In this document: one piece after another, positions 41,201 through 55,500 of the stretch
Layout of the letters: each line of letters starts with the position of its first letter
Position numbering within the stretch: position 1 is the first letter of the stretch
DNA from: Acephala macrosclerotiorum
Lineage: Eukaryota; Ascomycota; Leotiomycetes; Helotiales; Mollisiaceae
Reading direction: 5' to 3'
Assembly: GCA_014904845.1 (NCBI GenBank)
Contig: MU119499.1
Span: 1 to 63,495 of the forward strand
DNA length: 63,495 nt
Program-made: the position numbers and the translations under genes
Notes under the pieces: generated by a model
The model's input: only the letters and a program-made list of their open reading frames with translations
Told to the model about the DNA's origin: nothing
The model's database searches: none

Positions 41201-41995
41201 CTAGTAATCTTGATATCCAAAGCTTTTCTCTATGTCCAAAGATGTCGTATGCCAAACATCTTCCTTATCTTCACTTTCGCCATGGCTATCATTCTCGCCA
41301 TCTGATTCATCTTCAGGGCGTTGAAGATTCGTCAATTTGAGAAAGTTGACAATCTTCTCGATGGTCTTCTCCTTCTTGGACACCACTATAGCGACGAAGC
41401 TGCCCAACATAAGAACAGTGTCTCTTTTCCGAATCTGCTTCCCGCGATTGGTTTCTTTCGTCAGTGGTGCCGCCGAGGCGGACAACGAATTACCAAGTCG
41501 GAAATGCACAGTCTGGTCTTCCCACACTGGAACACTGGATACAATGTAGCGATCAGACTGAATCTGGAGATTCGAGCCCTGTTTGTACTTTTGTTTGTAG
41601 TGGCACCAGGGTGGCTGATGGGTGTGATACCCATGGTCTGGATGATGCGAAAGATTGGTTCGTCCCCCTTTTCAGGCAGTGTGCTCTGAAGCTGGACTTT
41701 GTCTTCGGCTTTCGCGAGGAAGCGATCGACTTTTTTGAGCTGTTGTGCAAGACCCTCTAAATGTTCCTTGGCTTTCGCGTCATTCTGCCGAGTAGCCCGT
41801 TCGACTTGGGTCTTGTGGAAGTCTTTCAACTTCTTCATGAAGGCATTGAGTACATTCAGATCGGTCTGAACGCTGAAGACCATGTCATTGAAAGGAATCT
41901 TCTTTCCTTCCAGTACCCATAAAGTGGCAATCACTTCTTTGCTTCTAGCGGGACCCACGAGAATGCTAGTAGTTCGTTTTTCGCGGTTGCCGTAA
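41201..41995 (-). pseudogene. Unidentified gene fragment cut at the AT-rich boundary, frameshifted
   Basis: The minus frame is open from about 41995 to about 41610, shifts by one base near 41610, and continues to the stop at 41201. Before the shift it contains a coiled-coil-like section (VLNAFMKKLKDFHKTQ, then EHLEGLAQQLKKVDRFL). After it comes SDRYIVSSVPVWEDQTVHF and an acidic tail. The 5' end disappears into degraded sequence near 42000, just before the retrotransposon relic, so the gene probably lost its start when the repeat block formed. The family is not recognised. Confidence 0.55.
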
Positions 41996-42149
41996 TTGGC
42001 CGTCCGCTTTAAGGACTAATGTCAACTTTTATTAAGTCACGCGTTATTCACGTGGCACGAGTCATTTCAACTATGGGCGAAAAACACCAAATTTAACCGG
42101 GTGCTAACCTACGTCAGGAAAGACATTGTCGCCCATTCATTTAATCGGC

Positions 42150-43900
42150 GAATTAGAGAGGTGGCATCCTCAGACTCTCGAGCGGATTATGTGTACACAA
42201 CATATACCGCCCAACAGACGAAGGCAATAACGGCGAAGTCGCAAGACGTATCGCTATGATACCTGCTACGCATGACCAGGTCACAGCAGGAGACTTCAAT
42301 AGGTGTGGACTTCGAGTTCATGACGAAAACGAAACACAGATTGAAAGGATAGTGAACTGGACGATCGAAAGTCATCCAATTATTAATGATATAGACGTAT
42401 CGACAAGGGGAGAGGCTACACTCGACTTTGCCTGTACTAACATCGAAGGAATTACAGTATGGGTAGATTCGATTACGGATATAGAATCGGATTACATGTC
42501 GTTGTGGATAGAGATCTCAAGACACATCGAAAGGCGATAAATCGAGATCGACACGAGATCAGTGAACTTGGAGACTTTCAAGAAGTATTTCGAGGAGAAG
42601 TTCAAGACACTGAATAGAGATACAGTTACATTGACGCAGTTACAACAATTTATCGAGAAACACGCGAAGATTGACAGTCTGAAAACACTATTAGGCATAA
42701 GAAAAACACCTTGGTAGAATGACGAATTCAAAGAATTCTATTAAGATTATTTCAACGAAAAGAAGTTTGGTAACGAGAAAGACGTCAAACGAGCAAGATA
42801 CAAACTTCGCAATAAACTAGTACGTACTAAGGCGAAGTTTTGATAGAATAAAATAGACAACTGCAACAACGAACTAGAAGTTTATCGTATCGCGCAATAG
42901 AAAAACAAATAATTTCGATACTAATTACTACTATTAAAAAATATAGAAAACTAATTCGTAGCGTTTCAACTACAAGAAATTACAATGAGATTATTAGTTT
43001 TTATTTGTCAAAAGTCGAAGTAAACAATATAAATTTATTCGAAAATTAATTAAATTTTTTTTTTAAATAATTATAAGTAAAATTTACTTGAAAAAAAGTT
43101 AAAAAAAACTATTATAAATTCGATTACAATAACGACAAAATTAAACGATATAATTATATTAATTTTTAAGTTTATATAAAAAACTATTAATAAAATAATA
43201 ATAAGATTATTTAATAAAATTAATTTAACGAGTATATACTCGTTTAAAAAATATAATTTAGCGTTAATATTTAAATTAAAAAGAAATTTTAAAATCGAAA
43301 AAAAAAATAAAAATTTATTTTATTTTTATTAATATTAAATAAAAAATTTAAATAAGTCGTAATAAATAAATTTAATTATATAATTATAAACAACGAATAA
43401 TTAAAATAATATTACGCGAATAAAATTATAAAATAAAACGCGATCAATTTCGTAAAAATAATCGTTAATACAATTGAAAAAAACTATAAAAACGAACAAA
43501 TAATAATAGTAATTTTAATGGATATTAAAAGAATATTTAAATAGTGATTTCGAGAATCGTAATAAAAAGTTTTATAGAATTAAAAATTCTCAAATAAATT
43601 ATTAAATAAACAATAAATTTTATAATGAATCGAATTATTATTTTTCGTAAAAAAATCGACAAAAAAATAATTTTATCGTGTTCAATAATAAATTATTATA
43701 AAAATCGTTAATATTTTTAATTTTTTTATTATATTAATAATATTTATTAAAAGATTTTTACGTATTATAATATACGCAAACGATATTATTATTTTAACGA
43801 GAAATAAAATTTTATAAATAGTAATAAAAATAGTAAAATAATAAATAAAAACGATTATTAAAATATTAAAAAAAAAAAATCGAATTTATATATTGAATTA
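42150..43900 (+). mobile_element. Decayed non-LTR (LINE) retrotransposon: endonuclease and reverse transcriptase
   Basis: The frame around 42180-42540 reads VHNIYRP, then TAGDFN, STRGEATLDFACTN and a closing segment ESDYMSLWIE, which is the order of the APE-type endonuclease of fungal LINEs (GDFN motif; ATLDF; SDY in place of SDH). It continues past TAA at 42538 with TAG and TAA interruptions (KTPW-stop-NDEFKEFY) to about 42900. At 43773-43787 a YANDI motif is seen, the reverse transcriptase YADD box with one Asp changed to Asn by a G-to-A transition. GC content falls steadily from left to right, so the element shows a gradient of mutation. Tad-like is likely. Confidence 0.75.
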
Positions 43901-44984
43901 TTTAAAAATAAATTTATTATTTTCAAAAATAAAAAAAAAAAAAATATTTAATAATAAAAATCGAAAATTAAATTTTAATTAATAATAAATAAATTAAATA
44001 TTTTAATATAATATTAAATAAAAAACTGGATTTTAAAATATATATAAAAAATAAATACAATAAAATTATATTTATAATTTATTTTTTTAAACGTATTATA
44101 AACGTAAAATGAAAAATATTTATAATCGATAAAAAAACAATTATTATAAATATTATATTATTACAATTTTTATATAAAAGCGAATTATAATAGAAAAAAA
44201 AGTTTAACAAAATAAAAAATAAAAAATTTTAATTTATAAAATGTTTTTTTGAACGTTTAAATATAATATTAAATAAAAAAAAAAAAAAATTTTAATTTAT
44301 AAAATTATATTAAATTCGATTTTAAATTACGAGTTAAAAATATCAAATACAAAAACGTATTTGAAAAAAGTAAAAAAATAAAATTAATTAAAAATAAAAA
44401 AATTATTATATTATTATTTTATTAAATATATTTATAAGAAAAATAATACGAATTTTAAAAAAACGTAAAAAACACGTATTACGAAAATTTTTATTTTAAA
44501 AAAATATAATTAAAAATCGAAATTTAATTGTTTTATTTCGCGATTATTAAAAAAAAAAAAAAACAATTTAAATTTATAAATATAAAACGTAAATAAATAT
44601 TTTTTTAACAAATAACAATTATTGAATTCGAATAAAAAATAAATTATAATAATCGTATATAAAAATTACAATAATAAAAATTATAAAAATTATTATAAAA
44701 TTTAAATTAATAATAAAATAATAATTTATATTACAAATATAATAATAAATATAAAAATAATATATTAATATAAATTACTCGATATATATATTATTTTTTT
44801 TCTAGAAAAAAATATTTTATATAATTGAAATATATAATAAAACGAAAATTTTATTTATATTATTTAAAAAATTCGAATATATTTTTATTATAATATAAAA
44901 ACGAAATATTAAAATCCAAATAATCGAAAAAAAATAATTTAAATATAAAAAAATCGAATATTCGTTTACAAAATTCAACGAATT

Positions 44985-45360
44985 AAATTAAATATTACAA
45001 ATTTAAATAATAAAATTAATCGTTAAATATAAACGAGAAAAACGTATAAAAGAATTCGAGAATACGATTTTGAATTTTTATAAAGAATTAAATATTAAAT
45101 ACGAGAATCGATACGTAAAACTTTAAAAAGAATTAAAATAAACTCAAAAATTTTTAAAGTTTTTTTTATCGTATTATAATTAATATAAAAATTTCGATTA
45201 TTATTATACGAAATTTAAATATAATATTATAATAACGTATAAAATATATTTTAATAAATCGATTTAAAATAAAAAATATTTTTTAATATACGAATTATTA
45301 TACAAAAAAATAAATATAAAAATTAATTTTAATTCGAAATATTTATTCGTTATACGTTTT
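44985..45360 (+). pseudogene. Heavily mutated coding relic, Gag-like texture
   Basis: One plus frame is readable with stops only at TAA (as from CAA). It includes KRIKEFENTILNFYKELNIK and KYFLIYELLYKK. The Lys/Tyr/Phe excess is caused by mutation. The helical, charged text resembles a retrotransposon Gag protein, but no motif is conclusive. Confidence 0.3.
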
Positions 45361-45861
45361 TTTAAAAATATAAAATATAAAAATAAATAATTTATTATAA
45401 ATAAAAAAAAGTATTTTTTTATCGATTTAAATAAAATTAATATTATAATTAAATAATTAAAAAAAAATTGATTTTTATTAACGTTTTTTTAATAAAAAAC
45501 GATTTAAAATCGCGAGTATAAAATATTAAATAATTTAAAATAATTAAATCGTAAAATTAAATATATTAAACGAAAATTAAATAAATAGATTTTTAAAAGA
45601 AATTAATAATACGAATATTATAAATTAAATTAACGAGAAAAATAAAAATAAAATATAAATTAATAATATTTTATATATTTTATTAAATTATATTAAAAGT
45701 TTTATATATTTAAATTACCAAAATAAATTAAATCGATTTAAAAAAATATTTGAAAAATAAAAATAAAAATTGTAAATACAAAATATATTAAAAATAAAAT
45801 TATTATAAAATCGTTATACGAGTAATATTTTCAAGCGATTATAAAAATATAATAAAAATAC

Positions 45862-46039
45862 AAAAATACGAAAATATTATTATTAAAAAAAAAAAAAAAA
45901 ATTATATTATTTTTTAATTAATTAGTTTTATAGTTTAATAATTAAAAAAAAAAAAAAAAAATACGAAAATATTATTATTAAAAAAAAAAAAAAAAATTAT
46001 ATTATTTTTTAATTAATTAGTTTTATAGTTTAATAATTA
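45862..46039. repeat. Tandem duplication, 95-bp period
   Basis: The unit beginning aaaaatacgaaaatattatt at about 45862 is repeated from about 45957. Both copies share atacgaaaatattattatta, an A-run, and the segment ending tttatagtttaataatta. The copies differ mainly in A-run length. Confidence 0.8.
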
Positions 46040-49000
46040 CTACGAATTATAAAATAAACAAATAAATAAATACTAAATTTAATCGAAGTATTTAAATAAA
46101 ATAATTTAATTAATTTATTAAAAATTCGATAATTTTATAGTTTTGAAAAAATATATAATCGTTTTAATAAAAAATATTAAAATTTCGCGATTATAATTAT
46201 ATTTACAATTTTTATTTATTAATTAATTCAAATTATATAAAATTTGTAAATAAATTGAAATTTAATTAAATATTTTTAAATTTTAAATTTTAAACGATTT
46301 TATTAATTCGTTATTATGTAAATTAATAAAATAAAATTATATTTAATTAAAATCGCGATTATAAAATTGTTTAAATACGTTTTTATTTTAAATATTAAAA
46401 TACTTATTTAAATATTAAATATTTTTATAATTATACAATTTTTAAAAAAAAATTTAAAATTTTTTTTCTTAGAATTATATATTAAATAAAATAATTTAAA
46501 TTGATTAAATCAATTATAATAATTAAATATAAAATTTTATAATAAATATAATTTTATTTTAAATATTAAAATATTTATTTATTTATTTAAATATTAAATA
46601 TTTTTATAATTATACAATTTAATTTTTTTTATATAATATTTTAAAATTTTTAAAATTCGCGTTTTTAATAATTTATATTAAAAAATTAATAATAATATAA
46701 TTATTTTATATTTCAAATTATTTATAAATTAAAAAAAAAAATTAACGAATAATAAATCGACGATTATATTATTAACGTAAATTTATTAAAATTAAATTAA
46801 TAAAAATACTATTTTTTTAAAATAAAAAACTAAAAAAATATTTTATATAAAATTTAATATTTAAATTAATTTTTCGAGAAAAAGTTTTTTATATATTATT
46901 TAATATCGAATATTATTTTAAATTAAAAAAAAATTTATAATTTTTTAAATTTATTTTTAATTTAAATTATTTTTTAAAATTTAAAATTAAATATATTATC
47001 GATTTTAATATTTAATATTTCAATAATTATATTTTCAATATTATTAATAATATTCGATTAAAAATATTTATTTAATTTAAAAAAAAATAATAAAAATTTT
47101 AACAATAAAAAACTTTAAATAATTATAAAAAAAAAAAAATTATAAAAAAAAAAATCGAAAATTTATAAATATTAATATTATAAATAATAATATTATAATA
47201 ATTATTTTAAAATTAATAAAAAAAAAATTTAAAAACGAAATAAAAATTATTATATAATACGTTAAATCGATTATAAATTTATTAAATAAATTCGATTATA
47301 ATTAATATTAATAATTAATTAAATTTTTAATATTAAATGAATATAAAAAAATTTTCGAGTTTTTTTTCGAATTAATAAAAAAAATTTTCTCGAAAAAAAA
47401 AAAAATTTCAAATTTAAATAAAATAATAAAATTTTAATTAAAATCGAAAAATTTAATTATATACGAAAAATTTAATTTGTATTAATAATTCGCTTTTTTT
47501 TTAATCGATTTTTACGTTCGAATCGTAAATATATATAATCGTATATATTATATAAAAATAATTAATAATAATTTCAATAGTTTTATTATTTAATAATAAA
47601 TATAAATTTAAAATAAATTTTATTTTATTTTATAATTATATAATTTTTGAGAAAAATTTTAAATTTTTTTTTTTTAAAATTATATATTAAATAAAATAAT
47701 TTAAATAAATTAAATCGATTATAATAATTAAATATAAAAACGAGAATTTTAAAAAATATTTTTTTAATAAAAAACTTTAAAAATACGTTTTTATTTTAAA
47801 CGTTAAAATAATAAAATATTTTTATTTTAATTATATGATTATATAATTTTTAAAATTATATATGAAATAAAATAATTTAAATCGATTAAATTAATCGATT
47901 AAATTAATCGTAATAATTTAATATAAAAAACGAAAATTTTAAAAAAAAAATTTTAATATTAAATTTTATAATAAAAACGTTTTTATTTAAAATATTAAAA
48001 AATTTATTAATTTATTGATTTTTATTGTTTAATAAAATCTCAAATTATTATTATTTTAATAATTATATTAATTTTAAATGTTTATAAAACGTTTAAATTA
48101 AAATTTTTTAATTTTTAATTTAAAATAAAAATAAATTAAATAAATTATTAAAATCGAAAATTTTATAATTTTTTATAAAATTTTTTTTACGAGATCTATA
48201 AAATAAAATATACGTCGAATAAAAAAAAAAAAAAACTCGTTTATTGATTAATTCGTTTACGAATCGACGAACGAATTTTTTTTTTAATACAAAAAAATTA
48301 TTTTTATTTTTATTGTAAAAATTTAAAATATAATCGATTAAATCGTAAAATTTCAATTATAATTATAAAATTTTAAACGTTTTTTTAAATTGTTTAATAT
48401 TTAAATAAAACGTAAATAATTTATATAATTTTTAAAAAAAATTTAAATTAATTAAATTTAAAAATAAAATTTTTTTTTTTTAATTATATAATTATATAAT
48501 TATATAATTTTTTCTTTTTAAAAATATATATTAAAAAAACTAATTTAAATTAATTAAATTAATTATAATAATTTAATATAAAATAAAAAATATATATTAA
48601 ATAAAATAAAATAAAATTTATTTACTATTAATTCGTTTAATAAATTATTAAATAAATTTTTTTTACAAGTTTTTTTTTTTTTAATATTTATATTATAATA
48701 ATTAAAATTTTTTTTTTTAAAAATTATATTTATATACGAATTAATTATATAGTTTAAATCGAATTTTTAAAATTTTAAAATAAATTTTTTTTTTATTTAA
48801 TATAATATATAAAAAAAAAAAAAAAAAAAAAAAATTTATTTATAAAATTTTTTTAAATCTCGTAATTATTTTTATTCGTTTATTAATAATCGAAAACTCG
48901 TTTTAATTTTTGAATTTGAAAATAAAATCTTAGAATTTAAAAATAAATTAAAATATTTTTTTAATTTATTTTTATTTTTATAATATTTATTAAATTAAAT

Positions 49001-50479
49001 TCGAAAAATTTATAAAATATAAAAATAAAAAATATTATATTTAATTTCGATCGAAAATAATTAATTTAAAATATTTCAAAAATATATTTTTTTTTTTAAA
49101 TATTTAAAATTATTATATAATTAAATTTAAAAATATTAAAATTTCGAAAATTTTACGATATTATTTGTTTATTTATTAATTTAATAAACTTATTATAATT
49201 ATATTATAAATTAAATTTATATTTAAATTATTTATATTTTTAATTAATAATTATTATATAATTTTAATTTTAATTACGAAATATTGTAAATCGCAATTAT
49301 ATTTATTAAAAAATTTTTTTATTATTCGATAAAATATAAATTTAAAAAATTATAAATCGTAAAAAAAAATTTTAAAATTTTTTTTTTAATAAATATCGTT
49401 TTAATTACTATAATAAAACTATTTATTTTTTTTTTTTTAAAAATCTTTGTAAATAATTAATTTCGAGAGTAATATTAATTACGTATTTTTTAATATATAA
49501 AAAACTTTTATTTATTATAAATTAATTAATAATTTTTTTTATTTTTACTTTGATTAATTAATTAATTAATTTACGAATTACAAATTACTTCGAATAAATT
49601 TAATTTATTGATTAAAATAAATTGATTTACAATTGCATTTTTTTGTTTTGTATTTTATTGTTTTTTTATATTAATAAAACAATATCGAAAAATGAATTAT
49701 TTTAATAAATTTCGTTAAAAATTATTTATATGCGATTTGTATATTTTATTTTTTATTATTATTAAAAAGAAATTTAAATTACTAAAAATCGAAAATTGAA
49801 AATCAATTAATAAAAATTTTTATTTTAATTATATTATTCGAAATTAAATAATTTAATTGTAAAATTGCGAAATTACAAAAAAATATTAATTTATAAAAAT
49901 TATATATTGAATTATTTGAAATAATTAATATTAAAACGAATATATAAAAAAAAAAAAAAAATTTATAATAATTATTTACAATAATTAATTTTATTTTTAA
50001 CGAAAATTGAAATATAAAAAAAAAATTTTTAATATGAAAAAAAAAAAGAAATTATAGTATTAAAAAATAAAATTATTTTATTGTTTTATATTTTAAAAAA
50101 TAATACGAAAAAAATTAAAATAAAAAATTTTAATCGAAAAAAATCGATTAAAAAAAATATTTATTTGAAAAATATATGTTATTAAAACGAATAAACGAAT
50201 AAAATTTCGAATAAAAATTGCAATAAAATTTTTTTTATAAAAAAATAATATAAATAAAAATTAATTTTTAATTTAAAAATTAAAATTAATAAATTATTCG
50301 CGTTAAAAATTTTTTTTTTTAATAAAAAATATTTTTATTTTAATTATATTATCGATTTTTTTTAAAAATCTTTTTATAAATAATAAAAATATTTTTTTAA
50401 AAATATAAAATTTTAAAAAATATATATTTATATTAAAATTATAAATATTATTTTTTAGAATTTTTAAAATATTTTAATT

Positions 50480-50634
50480 TAAAAAAAATAATATTATAAT
50501 TTTTTTAAAATAATATAATAATATATATAAAAACTATAAAATTATTTTAAAAATCAAAAAAATAATATTATAATTTTTTTAAAATAATATAATAATATAT
50601 ATAAAAACTATAAAATTATTTTAAAAATTAAAAA
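50480..50634. repeat. Tandem duplication, 74-bp period
   Basis: The segment starting aataatattataat at 50487 recurs at 50561. The copies are nearly identical; the clearest difference is a single C/T (aaaatc versus aaaatt) at the end. Confidence 0.8.
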
Positions 50635-52305
50635 AATACAATTTTTGTAATATATTAATTCGATTTATATTAAAATATAATATTAAAAACTATTTAAAAA
50701 AAGAATTTTACGAATACGATTAAAAATATTATTAAATAAATATAAAATTTTTATATAAAATTATTGATTAATTTATAAAAAAACTTTTAACGATAAAAAT
50801 ATATATATAAATTTATTCGATTAAATATTTAAAAAATTAATTAAATAAAATAAATTAAATAAATAATATTAAAAACGTAAATTTATAAAAAGATTTTAAT
50901 ATATATTAAAAAACGAATTTTTAAAAAAATCGATTATAAATCGATAAAAATATTTATTTATAATTACAATAAAATATATTAAAAAATAATTATTATATAT
51001 AAATATAAAAAAAAAAACGATAATACAATAAAATTAATAATTTAAAATATTTAAAAATTTGATAAAAATATTTAAATATTATAATATAAAAAATAATTTT
51101 AAATATAATTAATAATTTATTATTTTTTGTTTTATTTAAATTATTTATAAAAAAAAATCAATAAAAAATATATATAATTATTAAAAAAATTTATATCAAA
51201 TTTCAATTTTCAATTTTACGTATTATTTAAATTTAAAAAACTCGATAAATATTTATATTAAAATTTTCAATTTAAATAAATTATTTTATTAAAAAATTAA
51301 AATATATATATATTTTTTTTTTTCGTATTATTTAATAATTTAAAAATCGCTTTAAATATTAATATTATAATAATATTTTAAAAATTAAATAATATTATAA
51401 TTTTTATAAATTAAAATTAAAATTAATTTATTTTTTTACGAAAATATAAACGAAAATTCTTTTTTAATCGTAAACGAAAAAAATATAATAATATAAAAAA
51501 AAGTAAATATAGAGTTTTATATGATTTAATATCGATTAAATTTTCGTAAAATATATCGTCGATTATTCAAAAAAATACAATAAAAATTAATATTATATAT
51601 AATAATTAATAAAACGAATAATATTATTTCGAGTATTTTAAACGAATAAAAAATAAAAAAATCGATTTTTTTATTAATTATTTTTTTATAAATTACTATT
51701 TATTTATAAATGAATTAATTAATTATAAATATTATTATTAAAAAAACAATTAATAATATTATAATTTTTGAAATTATAATCGATTTTCGCGATTATTTAT
51801 ATTTAAAAATAATTAATATTAATATAATTAAATTATAAAACAAATAATTAAAAAACTTTTTAATTACGATTTCAATAAATACTTCAAAAATATATAGAAA
51901 ATTTAAAAATTTGTTTAATTTATTATTTAAAAAAAAAAAAAACTAATACTAATAGAAATTTTTTAAAAAAATCGAATTTATTATTATATATTTTTAATAA
52001 TAATAATATTAATATTTAAAGTTTTAATAAAACGATTATTAATAAATATAATAATAATAAATAAATCGAAAAATAAAATTTAAAATATATAAAATTTTTT
52101 TTAATAAAAAACAAAAATAAAAAAAAATATTTAAAAATCGAATTATAATAATAAATTTCATAAAATACTTAAAACGAAAAATAAAAAAAAATAAATATAA
52201 ATTAATTAAAAATAAAATTTGAAAATAATAATTTTATTAATAAAATTTTATTATAAAATTTTTTTAAAAATATAATATTATTTTTAAAAATTTAAAAAAA
52301 AAAAA

Positions 52306-52523
52306 AAATAATTATTATTAATATTATTAAAAATAATTATTACTAATAATAAATCAAAAACGAAATAAACAAATAAATTAAATAATTCGTTAATTGATTA
52401 CAAATTGTAAATCTAATAAACGTACAAAAATTAAAAAATATAATTTCAATTTTAGTGCAAACGGCGCTAGTTCCGATCTGGTCTAGTGTCGCACGTGACT
52501 ATTAAACTAATATTGTATTTACA
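52306..52523. repeat. LTR-like repeat, left copy
   Basis: This copy aligns with 58276-58493. The last 118 bp (52406-52523) match the same length in the other copy with transitions only in the part I compared. It holds a normal-GC island (about 52453-52500) with CACGTGAC at 52492-52499. Confidence 0.7.
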
Positions 52524-55500
52524 TTGGTAATTTTTTTTTTGTAATAAGAATTAATTTAATTCAATTACTTAAAAAAATATATATATTTTTTTTTTTTATT
52601 GTAATTCGTTAATACGTAAAATTTATTAATATTTCAATATAAAAATCAAATAATTATAAAATTCGAAATATAATACAAAAATATTATTTTTTTTATTTTT
52701 TTTTAATAAGTATTTTTTTTAATTCTTTGTATTATTTTTATTATTATTTTTTTTTTAATTTATTTTTTTATTCGAATCGTAAAATAATTCGTATTTAGAA
52801 ACTTTTTTAAAGTTTTATTAAATATTGATTTTATTATAATATTCGTTGAATTATTTTAATCGTTAATTTATTGAATTTTTTAGTTTTTTATATTTATACA
52901 ATTGATAAAAAATTATAATATCGATTATAAAACGCTTTTTTTTGATCGTTTTTAATTTGATTAAATACTCGTATAATAAATATAAATTTGTATAAACGAT
53001 TATTGAGATTTTAAAGAAATCGAATTATCGAGTAATTATATTAATAGTAAATTCAATTGCGATTATTATATCGATTTTTTTTATTATACTATATATTTCA
53101 AAAATTAAAACGTTTTTAATAACGCGTTTATTTTTAATAAAATTATAATAAATAAAATTTCTTTTAATTTTATACTTTTTATCGTTTAATTAACGTTTAT
53201 TTGTTAAAATAATTTTATATTTAATTTGAAAATTAAAATTTTTATTATTTACAAATAAATTATTAATAAAAACAAAGAATTTTATCGTATATAAATCGAG
53301 AATAATATATTTAAATTTTCGATTCAAATTTTTAATTTATTATTTCAATTTTTTATTTAATATAAAAATTTTTTTTTATTAAATTTTAATATTAAATAAT
53401 AATAAACAAATTAAAAATTGTCTCAAATTAATAAATTGTAATAATATAAATTTTTTTAATTCGTTATTTTTAATATTTAATTTAAAAATTAAATAATTTA
53501 ATATTTATTAATTTAATTTTTTTGTTTTAATTTTTTATTGTAATTAAATTGTATTTTCGAATTAAATTAAAACGTATTTATTGAAAATCAATAGTATTTC
53601 TAGTATTAAAACTTTTTTAAATTTGATTAAAAATTTAATTTTATTAAATTTATTTTTTTTGAAAATCGAGAATTTTTTTTCTATTAATATAAACGTATTA
53701 TCGATTTACATTTTAATAACGTCGAAAAATTTTTTAATAATTGTAATTAAAAAATAAAAATCGTATATCGATATAATTATAAATAGTTTTTTTTTATAGT
53801 ATTTATAATATGTAATTTATTAATATATTTTTATTTTTATAATTTTATATAAAAACTTTAAAATAATTATAATTGTATTTAATAAATATAAAAAGCGAAT
53901 TTTTTTTAATAAACGTATTAATATAAATCGTTAAAAATTTGTTGTAAATTGAATATAAATTTGAATAATATTATAAAATCATATTTTTATTTTTTTATTT
54001 AGAAATTAAATTAAAAAAAATATTAATATTATAATTAATTACTAATTAATTCTTTGAATTATTAGAGATTACGTAAAAATCGTTTTCTTTTTTTCGTTAT
54101 TGTACTTTTAAATTACTAGTTTCGATTTCTCGTAAAAAGTATTAATAGTTTTTTTTTTGATCTCGTTAATTAATTTCAAATTAAAAATTCGAATTTTAAT
54201 ATATTTAATAAAATCGTATTAAATAAAATTAAAAACTTTTTTGCAATTAAATTATCGATTTTTTTCTTTTAAAACGTTTCGAATAATTATTTAAAAATTA
54301 TAATTATAATTTTTTTTCATAGTTTTAATAATAATTTTATATCGTTTTTTTTTTATTTATTATAAAAATCATAAAAATTTTAATTTTTTCGATAATAATA
54401 ATAAAAAATTGATCATTAAAATCTTTGTAATTTTTTTTATCGTTTTCGATAAAATTATAATATTTATTTTATTTAGATTTTTTATTATATACGTTTTTGT
54501 TTTGTGATTTTTTTAAACGTTTTCAATTACGTTTTTTGATTGATTTTTGATTTAATTCGCTCGATTAAAAAAATCAAAAAACAATAAATTTTTTTTTTTA
54601 ATTTTTTTAATTATTTTTTTGATTATTAATTCGATTATAAACTTTTAATACTTTTTTTTTATATAATAAAATTTAATAATTATTAAATGAAAATTAATCG
54701 ATTTATAAAATATATCGTTTGTATATATTTTTTTATTAATTATTAATAGTTTATATAGTTTTTTTTATTCGTTTTTTTATATTAAACGCGTATTTTGAAT
54801 AAAATTAATAAATCTAATATAAACTTCGTATTTAAATCGGGTTTTATTATAAGCGCGTCGTTAATTTAATATTAAACGTATAAACAATATTTTTTTTTAA
54901 TAATTGCTCGAATTATTTTAATTTTTTTAATAATTGATAATAATAATACGTCGTTACTAATTATTCTAAAATAAATTTCAAAAATTAATAATATAAATAC
55001 AATATTATTCGATTTTATCGAATCGTTAATAATTTTAATTATTATTTATAAAATTATATTTTTATTGATTTGTTTTTCGATTAATTCGTCGTAAATAATC
55101 TCGTAAATTCGACGTAATAAAATATAATATTTTTTTATTTTTTTTATATTATTATAAATTTCAATAAATATTTTTTTGATTTTAATCGTTATTATTTTAA
55201 TATTTTATTGAAATTCTATAAACGAGAATTTTTTTTCAATATTATAAACAATATAATTTAATAGTTTTTAATACGTATTAATTCAATAAATACGTAATAT
55301 ATTTTATATTGTTTTCGTAAATATATTTTTTATAAATCTAATAATTTGAAATACTATAAACGAATTTATTATTTGTAATATTAATTTCTTATTTAAATAT
55401 AAAACGTCGACAATAATTAAATAATTAAATTCGTAATTATTTTATAAAGTAAATTTGAATTTTTTAAATAATTGTTTATATATTTAATAGTAATATTAAT

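Noticed and set aside
48120..48356. 78-codon minus frame in the isochore
   Set aside because: Only Phe, Lys, Asn, Tyr and Ile codons expected from AT-rich DNA; no motif. The same applies to 56396-56626 as a gene.
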